Assembly: GCA_015227615.1 (NCBI GenBank)
Contig: JAALGZ010000008.1
Span: forward strand, 124,001-188,000
DNA length: 64,000 bases
Direction: 5' to 3'
Source: Labyrinthula sp. Ha
Taxonomy: Eukaryota; Sar; Bigyra; Labyrinthulida; Labyrinthulaceae
Positions within the stretch are counted from its first letter, which is position 1. The number at the start of each line of letters is the position of its first letter. The notes beneath the pieces were generated by a model, which ran no database searches, was not told the DNA's origin, and saw only the letters and a list, made by a program, of their open reading frames with translations. Positions 24,501-33,526 of this stretch are shown in pieces. Both the position numbers and the translations under genes were made by a program.

Positions 24501-26340
24501 CTTGATCTGTCATGATCATAATGTGTCCATATCTCAAAGGTTGTGATCTTTTTCCCGCTGAACTAGATCTAAAAATATCTGCATCAATATCCTGGCCTGG
24601 ATGCAAACCCACGATTTTACAAATGTTCTGAATCTCTTTATTCTTCAAAATTTGCGCATGAGTTGCATCTCGGACATTTAAGAGCTTTCCACGAAGAGGA
24701 AAAACACCATAATAATCTCTACCTATATCAGCCAACCCTGCAACAGCAAGTGTCTTAGCTGAATCTCCTTCTGTAAGTATTAGTGTACATTTCTTCCATT
24801 CTTTCGTTCCTGCTTTGTTTGCCTCATCCAACTTTGCTAGCCCGATCTTTTTGGTTCCTTTTGTATTGCGCTTCATCTTCCTCATGTATTTAAACTCCGC
24901 TTTAGATTTAATACTATCGAACAATTCGCTCTTTGTAACTTTCTTAATTAGCGCGTCGCTAACTACAGGAAGGTTCGCCTTCTTCCCAAACTTTGAGCTT
25001 GCTGTAGCTAGGTATGTCTTGCATTGGGAATCAAACGATGGATTTACAATCAAGCAATTCACGAACAAAAACATACTGTTCTTAATATCCTGATTCTTGA
25101 ACTTGGTTCCTTTAAATTGCTTTGAATCGTTCAGCTTTTTCATTAGCGGCTTACAGAATAGATCTGCCACATAATCAACATGCTTCCCTCCCTTAAAAGT
25201 ACAGATACTATTGACGAAACTGACTTGTTGAAATGAATCTGCACTTGGCGCTATACAAACTTCCCAAAAATCATTTATTTTTTCGTAAAGTATCTTCGAG
25301 GTAGAACTTTTTTTCTTAGTTTTCTTCGGTTTATCTTCCTCAGAGTTCAACTCTATGCTCTCTTCATTGTCATTTTGCTCCTGCTCCAAGAATAGCGTAA
25401 CGTATTCTTTGAAGTCGCTTACTGGCAACACTTTCCCATTCAAATGCACCTTCAAACTCTTTGCAGTGACACCAGCAATATCATAAACACGTTTGATCAA
25501 CAACTCCAATGTATCCTTTTCCATCTCTCCATTCTCGCTCTTAAACCGTTTATAGTCAGGTTTAAAGCTGATCTTAGTAAAATCTTTTCCCTTTGCCTTA
25601 GTAAGTGTAGGCTTATTTTTGACGGACATATTTTTCTCCCATCTTTGAACATACTTTTTCCCAGCTTTTGAATCCACAGTTTCAACTTGAAACCAAACAC
25701 TGAAAATATTTGCAAGCTTTGCTCCATACCCATTTTTTCCACCGACTACTCTCTCCTTAGTATCTTCAAAATTTTCTCCGGTAAGAAGTTGACCAAAAAT
25801 CAACTCTGGTATATAAACATCATGCTCTTCATGCATCTCAATAGGAATACCAGCCCCATCATTTTCCACAGATATTACTCCGCTATCCCTATCAATCTCA
25901 ACTTTGATTCGTTTCATCGATTTATCCCTTTGCTTATTATCAGCTGCATTCACCAAAATTTCATCAACAATTTTATACAACCCAGGTGCATATGTAATAT
26001 TTTTGTATACCATCTTATTCTCAATTGTATCAAACACCCATAGTTTTTCCTCTGTTGGATCCGGAGACCCAATATACACATCTGGTCTAAGTAGGATATG
26101 TTCCAACTGATTTTTTTTCTGATACTTTGAAGAAAGTGCTGCTTTTTCCATTGAGTTCCTTCCCTTGACTCTTGGTCTTTCATCCTCGCTCATTTCAGTG
26201 TCTGACTCAACATAACTAACCCTTTTCTTCTTCCTCTTTGTGTTTTTTTTTGTGGTTTTTGTCTTGGATGGTTTATTTGCAATAGATGCAATATTTTCAA
26301 CTTCCAAGTCGGAGAAATCAGAATCATCCTCGCTTGACAT
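21592..26340 (-). CDS. TOP2: DNA topoisomerase II (eukaryotic type IIA)
   Basis: 1582 residues in one exon. It passes one DNA duplex through another using ATP, and is needed for decatenation and chromosome condensation in the nucleus. Order of domains: GHKL ATPase with VDEILVNAADNK (about 125-136) and GGKNGYGAK (about 200); transducer; TOPRIM with LTEGDSAK (about 522-529) and TDQDHDGSH (about 608-616); winged helix with the catalytic tyrosine in AARYINTY (about 875); coiled-coil gate. From about residue 1260 there is a long charged tail of Lys, Ser, Asp and Glu with several SSDSE-like blocks and KKRKKR-type nuclear signals, probably phosphorylated. The N-terminal 70 residues are similarly charged. 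Upstream are an MSA-like site (26386-26395) and a TTTTGGGCAA element (26414-26429). Identification is secure. Confidence 0.98.
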   Translation of the reverse strand: MSSEDDSDFSDLEVENIASIANKPSKTKTTKKNTKRKKKRVSYVESDTEMSEDERPRVKGRNSMEKAALSSKYQKKNQLEHILLRPDVYIGSPDPTEEKLWVFDTIENKMVYKNITYAPGLYKIVDEILVNAADNKQRDKSMKRIKVEIDRDSGVISVENDGAGIPIEMHEEHDVYIPELIFGQLLTGENFEDTKERVVGGKNGYGAKLANIFSVWFQVETVDSKAGKKYVQRWEKNMSVKNKPTLTKAKGKDFTKISFKPDYKRFKSENGEMEKDTLELLIKRVYDIAGVTAKSLKVHLNGKVLPVSDFKEYVTLFLEQEQNDNEESIELNSEEDKPKKTKKKSSTSKILYEKINDFWEVCIAPSADSFQQVSFVNSICTFKGGKHVDYVADLFCKPLMKKLNDSKQFKGTKFKNQDIKNSMFLFVNCLIVNPSFDSQCKTYLATASSKFGKKANLPVVSDALIKKVTKSELFDSIKSKAEFKYMRKMKRNTKGTKKIGLAKLDEANKAGTKEWKKCTLILTEGDSAKTLAVAGLADIGRDYYGVFPLRGKLLNVRDATHAQILKNKEIQNICKIVGLHPGQDIDADIFRSSSAGKRSQPLRYGHIMIMTDQDHDGSHIKGLLFNFIHKYWPKLMIKKDFIQVFITPIIKALYNGEGKKKKKDDLVFYTVPEYEEWKSSNSTSQYHIKYYKGLGTSTSKEAKEYFNNLSRNKINMNWGQGQETTVALEKAFSKRQVEKRKQWLADFIPGTTMNFNTQAIEYKTFVDKELILFSMADNARSIPHVMDGLKPSQRKVLFGCFKKDLYGKRKEMKVASLSGYVADNAAYHHGEQSLQSTIIGLAQDFVGSNNINLLVPQGQFGSRLKGGKDASAARYINTYLTDITKFLFIKDDENVLRFNEDDGKVVEPTYYAPIIPMVLVNGATGIGTGWSTDIPKYNPKDLVCWLKYRINVELGKDPGIPPALFPWYRGYRGEIKQLQENKYVSRGICELHRNPYKNIVSLKITELPINKWTEDYKGFLEAEEVKGNPFKGADKKDLIKNIKNDGGTNTIDFTIDMESELVEEIVDEYDELDEDKARKIFKLEKSLGTTNLVLFDVQGKLKNYNSPIEICEEFFHERLKKYDERRNFLIAALEVELDVISNKARFVLMVADQKIQILKRKKKDIEEELEQKKFSKHKDGNAGSESYFYLLKIPILSLTYEKLKELKKQKEEVAKRLEEMKQVTSLSLWMKELDEFMTEYVKFLDNSNSMMFVQKTVERKSLVAVNRNQSEEHTAKIVSHLGEENLSSTPIAGKKSRKRTVKQVATSTVKSETPPKKVKTETKKKLVKKPKKRSIESSDDETFDTSSEEDDEVDLVSDASDYADPSDRESEKVELTPVKQKKKKRTPPSPLTPLDTKFDKGLSFSDDSSEMSVRSSTSKKQKPKKTCTDVEIKKNQPIHKTATKKILRKSPIDLSTSDDEIKRKKTVAQKKTSKKAALKKNDSTDSSSSAATSRKKAAPRKNMKKQVISSDSEADDEKQKEQPTRKKGGIVSSDSEPNQPKKRTRGKRAAATKPKFNRYVFSSDEDVLSDESEEDDSSDFSE

Positions 26341-26385
26341 GATTAATTCTTAAATACTCCTCTACGTCCTTCAAATTTTTATTTC

Positions 26386-26395
26386 TCTAACGGTT
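26386..26395 (+). promoter_or_regulatory. MSA-like MYB3R site TCTAACGGTT upstream of TOP2
   Basis: Matches the mitosis-specific activator consensus YCYAACGGYY exactly, 46 bp before the TOP2 start codon. MSA elements recruit three-repeat MYB factors to G2/M genes, and TOP2 is a classical G2/M gene. Orientation is opposite to the gene, which is tolerated in known cases. Inferred from sequence only. Confidence 0.45.
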
Positions 26396-26413
26396 TCAAA
26401 GTTCTCACTCCAC

Positions 26414-26429
26414 TAATTTTGGGCAATTA
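26414..26429 (-). promoter_or_regulatory. TTTTGGGCAA element upstream of TOP2
   Basis: TAATTTTGGGCAATTA, about 75-90 bp before the TOP2 ATG. The same core occurs next to the starts of CDC40/Myb and the gene at 46.9 kb. It is probably a promoter or initiator-type element of this genome. Confidence 0.5.
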
Positions 26430-26687
26430 AAGAATTCAATTTGTAATGATCATGAAAAAGCCTACTTGACTCAACAATGAAGAAAAGCTATGGTCAACGT
26501 TAGTGTTCAGTTGGAGAAGAGCAGAAACAATCATTTTTTAAATACTAATGGATTTTTTAAAACGAACTTTTGTGTGACTAAATTATGACACACAAAATAA
26601 CTGACACAGTTAAATTACTAGAAGCAACTATTTCATTAATAACTGGAACAAACATATTAGAAGGCAATGTTGCTTCGGCCTGCGTAT

Positions 26688-28007
26688 TCACACACATGGA
26701 CTCATTCTTACAGAACTATTTATTCCATATTTCTGTCTAAACTCTTCTTCTTCTTCACATTTTGGTGTTACTGGAGCTCCACCCGTGAGAAGAGACACTA
26801 AATTAGGGAACCCTGAAAAGTCAACCTCTTCAAAACTCTCAACAGCAGTTTGCAGTAGTGATATGCTTTTCAAGTTAGTTTTCATTATACTCTGAGTAAT
26901 ATGCTTTAACTTAAAGCACTCGTCAAAGTAAATATTAAGTAGGCTTCCACTCATTCCAGTAAAAAGTTCTGCTCCAAGGGAATTGAGATTAGGATTATGA
27001 CTAATATCTAATACTGTTTCTAAATTGTTGAAAAGAAACCTGTGCGAACTAAAGAAATTGTTTGGGAGAGAAGTAAGAATATTATGCCTAAATACAAGAG
27101 TTCCATAATCGTCATGAAAGGTGATTACTTCTTCTCCACTTGCTAGCAAACTAGAAAACTTGTTTACCTTTTCATCATCAAATATTTTTGTAAACTCTAG
27201 AACTTCCTTTTGGTATTTCGCAACAAAACTAATAAAATTTTGGGTAGGCTCAAAGTTTATTAAATTATTTAAGAATAATAGGGTTGCTGGAAAGTTTTCC
27301 GGGAAAATTTTAATTTCAGATGAAAAAAAGCTTACCGATGTGGGCGTAATCTGTTGATCTTTAAGAATCTGTATTCTGGACTCGTGGAACTCAGCAGAGG
27401 AAAACTGATTATTTGTAGAAAATACATTTTGATCAAACACATCAATAGAAGAATTTAGAAATTGAACAGAAGCAATAAGATCCAAAGATTCAATTTCTGC
27501 CCAGGCGCTATTTGAAAAGCAAGAAATACTCAAATCATAGAGGAATAGATTAGTTCCTTGTACATAGTGTTTTCTCTTAACCTGTGCGTTTGATAACTCT
27601 ATGTTTTCTGGCGTACACCCAAGAATAACTGTTTCACTTGTTTTCTCTTTTCCATCTTCATTTTCAATATAAATAAATGCCAAAACTCCACCAACTAAGA
27701 AGACAATAAAACCAATTATCAAGATGAACAAGTGCATTTTTTTGTTTCGTTTCTTCTTCCCCTGCATAAACTTATTGATCTCTGCAACTGGATTGGTAGC
27801 ACTCATTGGCAAAGGTGGTACATCTAGTTCTTCCATTCTTTTCTCATAGTACCCGTCAAGTGGGGAGAATACAGAGTTTGATTCCTGAGACTCGCCGTCT
27901 GAGAACATGCCTCGTGGAAGATTTCGACCTGGAGCAAAAGAACTGAGGGAGCAAGTTTTATCTTTTGCATCTAGAAATGCGAGTACCTGAAAACTACTGT
28001 CTTTCAT
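26688..28007 (-). CDS. single-pass membrane protein with leucine-rich-like ectodomain, unknown function
   Basis: 439 residues, one exon, clear ATG. There is no N-terminal signal peptide. About 90 cytosolic residues include a basic stop (GKKKRNKK), followed by one membrane segment (about 91-114, FILIIGFIVFLVGGVLAF) and an outside part of about 325 residues, so it is type II in topology. The ectodomain shows irregular leucine/phenylalanine-spaced segments (for example TVLDISHNPNLNSLGAELF and LKSISLLQTAVESF) that look like degenerate leucine-rich repeats, with a few cysteines near the ends. It may bind a ligand or another cell-surface protein, but I cannot name a family. It lies head-on behind TOP2 on the same strand. 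Confidence 0.8.
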   Translation of the reverse strand: MKDSSFQVLAFLDAKDKTCSLSSFAPGRNLPRGMFSDGESQESNSVFSPLDGYYEKRMEELDVPPLPMSATNPVAEINKFMQGKKKRNKKMHLFILIIGFIVFLVGGVLAFIYIENEDGKEKTSETVILGCTPENIELSNAQVKRKHYVQGTNLFLYDLSISCFSNSAWAEIESLDLIASVQFLNSSIDVFDQNVFSTNNQFSSAEFHESRIQILKDQQITPTSVSFFSSEIKIFPENFPATLLFLNNLINFEPTQNFISFVAKYQKEVLEFTKIFDDEKVNKFSSLLASGEEVITFHDDYGTLVFRHNILTSLPNNFFSSHRFLFNNLETVLDISHNPNLNSLGAELFTGMSGSLLNIYFDECFKLKHITQSIMKTNLKSISLLQTAVESFEEVDFSGFPNLVSLLTGGAPVTPKCEEEEEFRQKYGINSSVRMSPCV

Positions 28008-28151
28008 GCTTTTTTCTTATTTTTCTACTTGTGTATTTTGTATTTTCTTTTTTGGTGGTTAAGTATTAATTTTGGTATATTTAGCGGGTTGAAAGTGTTC
28101 CAGAATCTCGGATATACCATATACGGCTATTTTACGCAATCTTGTGGTAAT

Positions 28152-28427
28152 TTAATATTGGAGCTTAAATAAACATTCATATTCAGAAATCGGCGGTTCT
28201 AGTGCTGGATTTTCTAGATAGTTAAATAGTGTACATTTCTTGCGTATTAAATATTCGGCTAAGTCTATTTTGTGGGAGACGAAAAAAATTCTAAATAACT
28301 GACCCGACTCTCCTTCTCTAACCTCTCTGCACACAATTGAGCGGTTAGAATAGTTAGCTACTTCGTAAGCGTAAAAGATGGCTTTATCGTGTTTTACATA
28401 GCGCAGCCGATATTCGTAGGTTACGCG
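28152..28427 (-). CDS. possible terminal exon or small gene, unknown
   Basis: The minus frame is open for about 92 codons up to a TAA at 28152 and has a balanced, protein-like composition. Pieces are RRVTYEYRLRYVKHDKAIF, then YAYEVANYSNRSIVCREVRE, and the end PPISEYECLFKLQY. G+C is higher than in the flanks. There is no ATG in frame, so if real it would be the last exon of a gene with upstream introns. Open frames of this length are expected about ten times by chance in a window this AT-rich, so composition is the only support. No family recognised. Confidence 0.25.
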   Translation of the reverse strand, partial: RVTYEYRLRYVKHDKAIFYAYEVANYSNRSIVCREVREGESGQLFRIFFVSHKIDLAEYLIRKKCTLFNYLENPALEPPISEYECLFKLQY

Positions 28428-28538
28428 GCGTAACCGTCAGTGAGTAGTACTCTTTAGAGGCAAAGTTTTTTTTATTCTTGGAAGAAGGGTTCTTGTTATA
28501 TTTATAACTTTAGAATATGTTCACCACTTAAGGGACTC

Positions 28539-28745
28539 AAAAAAAAATTAGCATATGGAGACTGGGATCATCTCCGCGTGTACAGCATATCGTGTTCATA
28601 CTCAGTTTAGTACTTATATGCACAGGTTTTTCCAGTATGACAGAGATTAGCAGAGTAGGTGGGAGTGGTATCGTGGAGAGATACCTCAGTGAGATTACTC
28701 TAGGAAGCGACTGAAGTGGCTGCAAGTCTTGACAGCCCTCAGGTC
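28539..28745 (-). ncRNA. candidate small structured RNA (weak)
   Basis: A GC-richer segment followed on the minus strand by nine T residues (complement of 28539-28547), like an RNA polymerase III stop. It contains a perfect 6-bp hairpin at 28667-28685 (GGTATC ... GATACC). I compared it by memory with U1, U2, U4, U6, SRP, RNase P and U3 RNAs and found no convincing match. An open frame also covers it. Confidence 0.12.
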
Positions 28746-31077
28746 TTCCCTTTACAATAACTATATAGTGAAAGAAAAACACATAGGCTTGATTCAGTTT
28801 CCAATCTACATATATGATACAGATAATTGTCTCTGAATAGCTATTCTCCATAAGTTTACTGCTGCGTTTTACTGTTACAAAGTTCTTGTACAACTCTAGT
28901 TGGCACAGGTTTCCCCTATAGTTCTTATATAGTCCAGTAATAGTTTTTACTTGCAAGTTGCTAAAATTTTACATGGTGCAGCAAAGGCTAGGACCCATCA
29001 TAGTGAAGCTCATTACAAATTACGTCTTCGGAGATAACCCTATATGTTCTACAAATAAGGCATCTAGATATTGAAGATTGTGTTTCCTTCGCCTCTAGAT
29101 TTCCAGTATTGAGTGAAGAAGCAGCAGAAAGACGAATCTAATTGTCAACAAGAATTTGCTACTGCTTTGTAGAATTCAATTATTCATACACGTTTCAGTA
29201 AAAAGCTCGATAGCATCTGTGGATGAAAGTACCTTAAAGCATCTTAATATGTTATATACTCAACTTATAACAACCTGATTGCTAAGATCTTCCGTTCTCC
29301 TAAGCGTATTAAACTTTTCCAAATCAGTATGAAGGCCAGGAGCAGTATCTTCGCTATGATGTAGTCTCTTTAAGGTTTATTTCTCTTAACGACTTTTCAG
29401 TTTTCTTTGTACAAGCGATGCACTACAGTATGAGCTATTTCCAAAAGCAATAGCATTGGCTTGAAACTACAAGCACATTCTGAAAGCTATGCGAAGAAAC
29501 GAGCCAATGAGAGTGGAAACATACTTCGATACTGCAGTTTCTTTATATTATAACATTTCTTGCTCAAAACCTGTAAAAGAATAAACCTTCATCCTGGTTC
29601 TGACCCCTTCAACAGAAACTAAAACTAAGAGATGTTGGATGGCAGCTTAAATGATTGTAAGTAAGATATATCCACGATCAAAAATATTTTTCGCATTCAA
29701 GTTGTGAACACATAACCGGCAAGAAAAAATTAAGCTATATAATAAGTCAACACCGATGAATAGACGTACACATCAACTAACTGATTAGATACAATGCAGG
29801 AACTCCTTTTACTACTTGCGGCATACACGAGTATCCTTTGACCGGTCAAATAAATTTCAAAAAGCAAAAAGCTTAATCTCTTCCAACATATGTAACACAT
29901 CAGCTAGGATACATACATCAGAGTATCTTTTTCTACTATTATCTCTTTAAGTTTGTTATCCTGGAAGTTTGTACAGCAGGCAAAGAACTAAGAGTCCTGA
30001 TTAAGGTTTGAAGGAACATTGCTTATGAAGTACGCAGTAAATGGGTAAATGACGGATTAGGTATTCTTTTTTGCAAATGAAAACATTTTCTGTTGCATTA
30101 AATATTATAATACAGTAACTGTGTTCTATTCACGTCTTTAAAAACTGATGTTCGTTGCTTCGTAGCTGAGAATATCAACTATCGTTGAATTTTCACGCAT
30201 AGGGGAATCCACATTACACTTCATAGATTTGCAATATGCTTGACGCACTTTCCCAATGATATTTAATGTTCCCAGAGCTTCTGTAGCAGCTCTGCTTTAG
30301 CCCTGAAAAAGGTCAACGGCCTTGATTAGTCCACTTATCTGCTTAAATGAGTTTAAGAGAGCACTGCCTGTTGTATCAGATATATTTGTGTAATTCTACG
30401 ACATAGAGAAACCATGGAAACACTAAGGGTGGTTCAAAGCAAAATAGTTTTAATCGACCACGACAAGTTCTAGGCCTCATAATCCGGATTTGACCCACTG
30501 GTTCTAAGGTACTCCTTCTGTTTGTCTTGAAAATGAGTTCCTATTGTAAAATATAGAAACTTTTGTAATTATCAGACATTGCGCTGGAGACTCCTTTGCA
30601 ATGATTTATTGTTATTATATGCCCAACAAATTTTCCAATGATGAACTTTTTTGTTTTTATTTGCAGCACATGTCAATATCTATTCTTGGAGTAAAAAAAT
30701 GTCGTCATTGGGACTTTTGTATTACTGGCGTTTCTATATTTGTCCTTAAGGTAACATTTTGTTCTAGTCTGAAGACTGCTATGATTGCACATGAACAGTA
30801 TCATGATGTTCAAGCATGGTAGCTCAATGTTGCTTGTAACTGTAGAAGAAGGGGCAGACAGAGAATTCAAAACAAAATGCCCATAAAGTAAACCGGTGCA
30901 TCTTCTTTTTGGACACGAATAAACATGGCTTATGTTTCATAGAGTTATGTTTTTTCTCAGTTTCTTGCCCCCAGTCCAGTCCCAATGTTATTTCATTGAA
31001 ATAAGAAGAAATTTGAAGTCTATTTAAATATTTCGCATTGGTTCATGGTTCACTTTACTGAACAAAAGCATTGGCAT

Positions 31078-31180
31078 TGGGTATAAATACCACACAAGAA
31101 GTATCGTTCACAAATAGGTAGAAACAGAGAGAACATCCTTAACTAGGTTCTAACCATATATTCTCTCAACAAATCCTGCG
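31078..31180 (+). mobile_element. LTR-like scrap 1 (fossil, uncertain)
   Basis: A TATA-like word (GGTATAAATACC at about 31079) is followed by about 50 bp that resemble a second site near 53443-53510. Shared words are ACAAATAGG, AACATCCTTAA and a TAGGT-CTAAC block in the same order. This could be the promoter/R region of two diverged solo LTRs. No flanking element body, primer site or end repeats found; clearly broken if it is one. Confidence 0.2.
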
Positions 31181-31714
31181 AGAGTACTACACTGAAAAAG
31201 ATTTCCTACGAAATGCTTGGTAATTATCTTCACCAAAGAACGGAAACCAGGAGCTAGCTTGACCATGTCTTAACCGCCTTACTGCAGAATACTTATTGAT
31301 CCCAGAAACTCGTCCCTAAGCTTGAGTTTTATTTCAATTACCTTGAATGCCTTACATATTGCTAGTATTAGACTACATTCGTTCTCTGCTTTCGAACTAC
31401 TCTTTGTACAGAAATCTTAGGTAAAGACATCTATCACTCAATTTCATCACGTGTAACTGTTAGATTTGTTGGTAGCACTTGATACACTTATAGCCACTTT
31501 ACGATTCTCAAGTTGAGAGGATAAACTATTACAAAGCTAGATCTAGTATTTTCACTTCAGTTTAAACTCAGAAAGTCCAAAGATGCAAGATTGTTTCTCT
31601 AAGTGCATCTCCATGATTTAGCCCATACTCCTGAATTTCCAAACAAAAAATAAAAGCAAACACGAGAATTAGCAGCACGTAAAGTTATCTAAAGAAATGT
31701 AAAGTTCAGTAAAT

Positions 31715-33247
31715 TTATGCAACTTTTCCCAGCTTCGTCTTGCCCTCAATAGCCCCAAGTGCAATGTTCAAGCAGAATAGGGCTATAGCAACATATATGA
31801 TAACGAATAACAGTGTGTACATTCCACTCTCAGATACTCCCAATGCCTCTCCTCCATGTAATAATCCACCGACGCTTCTCAGACCATTTTCATCATCACC
31901 ATATTTTCTAGCCTCGAATCGTCCTTCTTCCTCTACAACAACATCAACATCCTTGAGCAGATCGAGAGGTAGAAGGGGTTGCTCTTTTACTTCCTTACAT
32001 GGTGTGAAATCATCGTGAGCGCACTGTTCTGGATCATGCGCTTCTTCTTTAAAAACGTAACCTGCATCCAAAGTTCCATAACAACTTGGGTAATACTTGT
32101 TATTATGAATTGCTCTTCTCAAAGAACTTCTTACCCCTAGATGCTTGAGTAAATTATACTTGAAACCAACATTAACTTTATCTTTCTTGTAATTTCTTGT
32201 CTCGTCCGTTCCTCCGGAAAGCCATTCTGACGCTAGGTGATCAGGTGGTCGTCGCTTCTGTCCTTCTTTGAGGTGCTTGCTTAAATTTTCCGCATCTTCT
32301 TTCTGTAGAACAACACCACTCAATCCAAAACTTATTCTAATACCATTCCATCCTGTCACATCATCACTTCTTGACGCGTTATTATTTATTTTATTTATCA
32401 AGTAGTCTATAGCATTGAGAGAATATAAACAAAGATCAAAATCATCTTCCATGAGCAAAATATGCTTATAATTATAGTGTGCATTTATATATGCTATACC
32501 ATCTGCAATATCTCTTGATTGTTTTTGAGTTTTCGGACCTGGATTTCGGTCGTTTTCTTTAAAACCTTTCTTGACGGCTTTTGCAGCAATAGTTTCTCTG
32601 TTTCTAACAAAATCAAAATTAGGAGAAAATTCACTAAAACTATTTCGTTGAAGTGAATGCGAAGACAATGTAGAGTTCGGTAAACATTTTGTAAATCTTT
32701 CTTTATTTCTTTCATACACAGGATGTTCTCCTGCTTCAGGAACAGAATTAAAAACAACAAACTTGATTTTCTTTTGGAAGTACTTTGGGAGTGTTCGTAA
32801 ATTTTGCTCAAGTACAGATATTGTTCGTGACAAATAATCTACTGTTTTTGTTTTTTTTCCTCCTGTGGGTTTTCCATCTAGATCAACCGCTGCTCTAGAT
32901 GTTGTGGTTCGCGTAACAGTAGGAACCAAGACGACTAAGTAGTATTCTTGATCGTTATATATGGGTTCAACTAGTTCTAAACTTTGGTCGCATCTTAATT
33001 TATTTTTACAGCTCAAAAAGTTTGCCTGTAGTATTGTTTTCTGACTGTCTAAATCTCTTAATAAATCGATCTCTTTATTGAAGTCGTCCGAGCAAGCAAT
33101 GAACTCGTTGCAGGCAGATAGATCAGAATTCCCAGAATCTGATGAATATGCATATCTTTGGATCTTTAGGTAGCATAGAATGATGATTTCGAGCAGAACT
33201 AAGATCTCTAATTTTCGGGATGCGAGTTGGTTCTTCAAGTCTAGCAT
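31715..33247 (-). CDS. membrane glycosyltransferase-like protein (GnT-IV/PGAP4-like fold)
   Basis: 510 residues. I chose the ATG at 33247; an upstream GTG in frame is less likely. There is one membrane anchor near the N terminus (about 5-25, LEILVLLEIIILCYL) and a second near the C terminus (about 475-500, LLFVIIYVAIALFCL), with a large lumenal part between them. The segment LVVLVPTVTR (about 125-135), followed by a YLSRTISVLEQNL helix, and the acidic motif HILLMEDDFDLC (about 262-273) match the start and the metal/sugar-nucleotide site of GT-A glycosyltransferases of the GnT-IV and PGAP4 type. Such enzymes act in the Golgi or ER on N-glycans or GPI anchors. The double-anchored topology is closer to PGAP4, which also has more than one membrane segment. 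Acceptor unknown; family assignment moderate. Confidence 0.6.
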   Translation of the reverse strand: MLDLKNQLASRKLEILVLLEIIILCYLKIQRYAYSSDSGNSDLSACNEFIACSDDFNKEIDLLRDLDSQKTILQANFLSCKNKLRCDQSLELVEPIYNDQEYYLVVLVPTVTRTTTSRAAVDLDGKPTGGKKTKTVDYLSRTISVLEQNLRTLPKYFQKKIKFVVFNSVPEAGEHPVYERNKERFTKCLPNSTLSSHSLQRNSFSEFSPNFDFVRNRETIAAKAVKKGFKENDRNPGPKTQKQSRDIADGIAYINAHYNYKHILLMEDDFDLCLYSLNAIDYLINKINNNASRSDDVTGWNGIRISFGLSGVVLQKEDAENLSKHLKEGQKRRPPDHLASEWLSGGTDETRNYKKDKVNVGFKYNLLKHLGVRSSLRRAIHNNKYYPSCYGTLDAGYVFKEEAHDPEQCAHDDFTPCKEVKEQPLLPLDLLKDVDVVVEEEGRFEARKYGDDENGLRSVGGLLHGGEALGVSESGMYTLLFVIIYVAIALFCLNIALGAIEGKTKLGKVA

Positions 33248-33503
33248 TAATTCTTGATATGGTAATGCCACATTACCTTTGTTTGATGTCGATTAGATGA
33301 CAACCTTCACAAAACGGGTCAACCTTAGACATAAAAAAATATGGGGACATATCTGTGATAAATGTTACAATGAATTGAATAAAAGCAAATATTTTATGTA
33401 TTAAATATGATAACCCATTTTTTTATAGATATATTGTATGATGAATGAATTTTGTGTTGCTTTTTATTCTTGGGAAACAAGTCTTGTCCGTATGCTTAAT
33501 CAA

Positions 33504-33526
33504 ATATATATATATATATATATATA
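33504..33526. repeat. (AT)n microsatellite
   Basis: Eleven uninterrupted AT units upstream of the glycosyltransferase-like gene. Confidence 0.95.

Larger units (their letters stand above)
26341..26687. other. TOP2 upstream region / 3' end of next gene
   Basis: 347 bp between the TOP2 start and the stop of the membrane-protein gene, both on the minus strand. The TOP2-proximal 100 bp holds the two candidate promoter elements listed separately. Nothing else is recognisable. Confidence 0.6.
28008..31714. other. gene-poor interval of 3.7 kb
   Basis: Contains a possible coding stretch at 28152-28427 (-), a GC-richer segment with a hairpin and a run of nine T on the minus strand (28539-28745), and an LTR-like scrap near 31070-31180. 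Between about 29400 and 29960 one + frame has fewer stops than expected, but not convincingly. No confident gene. Confidence 0.5.

Noticed and set aside
25687-26043. 118-codon frame on the + strand
   Set aside because: Antisense shadow of the TOP2 ATPase domain.
28537-28956. 139-codon frame on the minus strand
   Set aside because: Starts at TTG and has a mixed, motif-free translation; kept only as background to the RNA candidate.
29400-29960. One + frame with fewer stops than expected, and a similar one at 58990-59590, suggesting decayed genes or C-to-T mutation as in RIP
   Set aside because: Stop spacing is only slightly above the chance rate after picking the best frame. Dinucleotide statistics would be needed and cannot be computed here.
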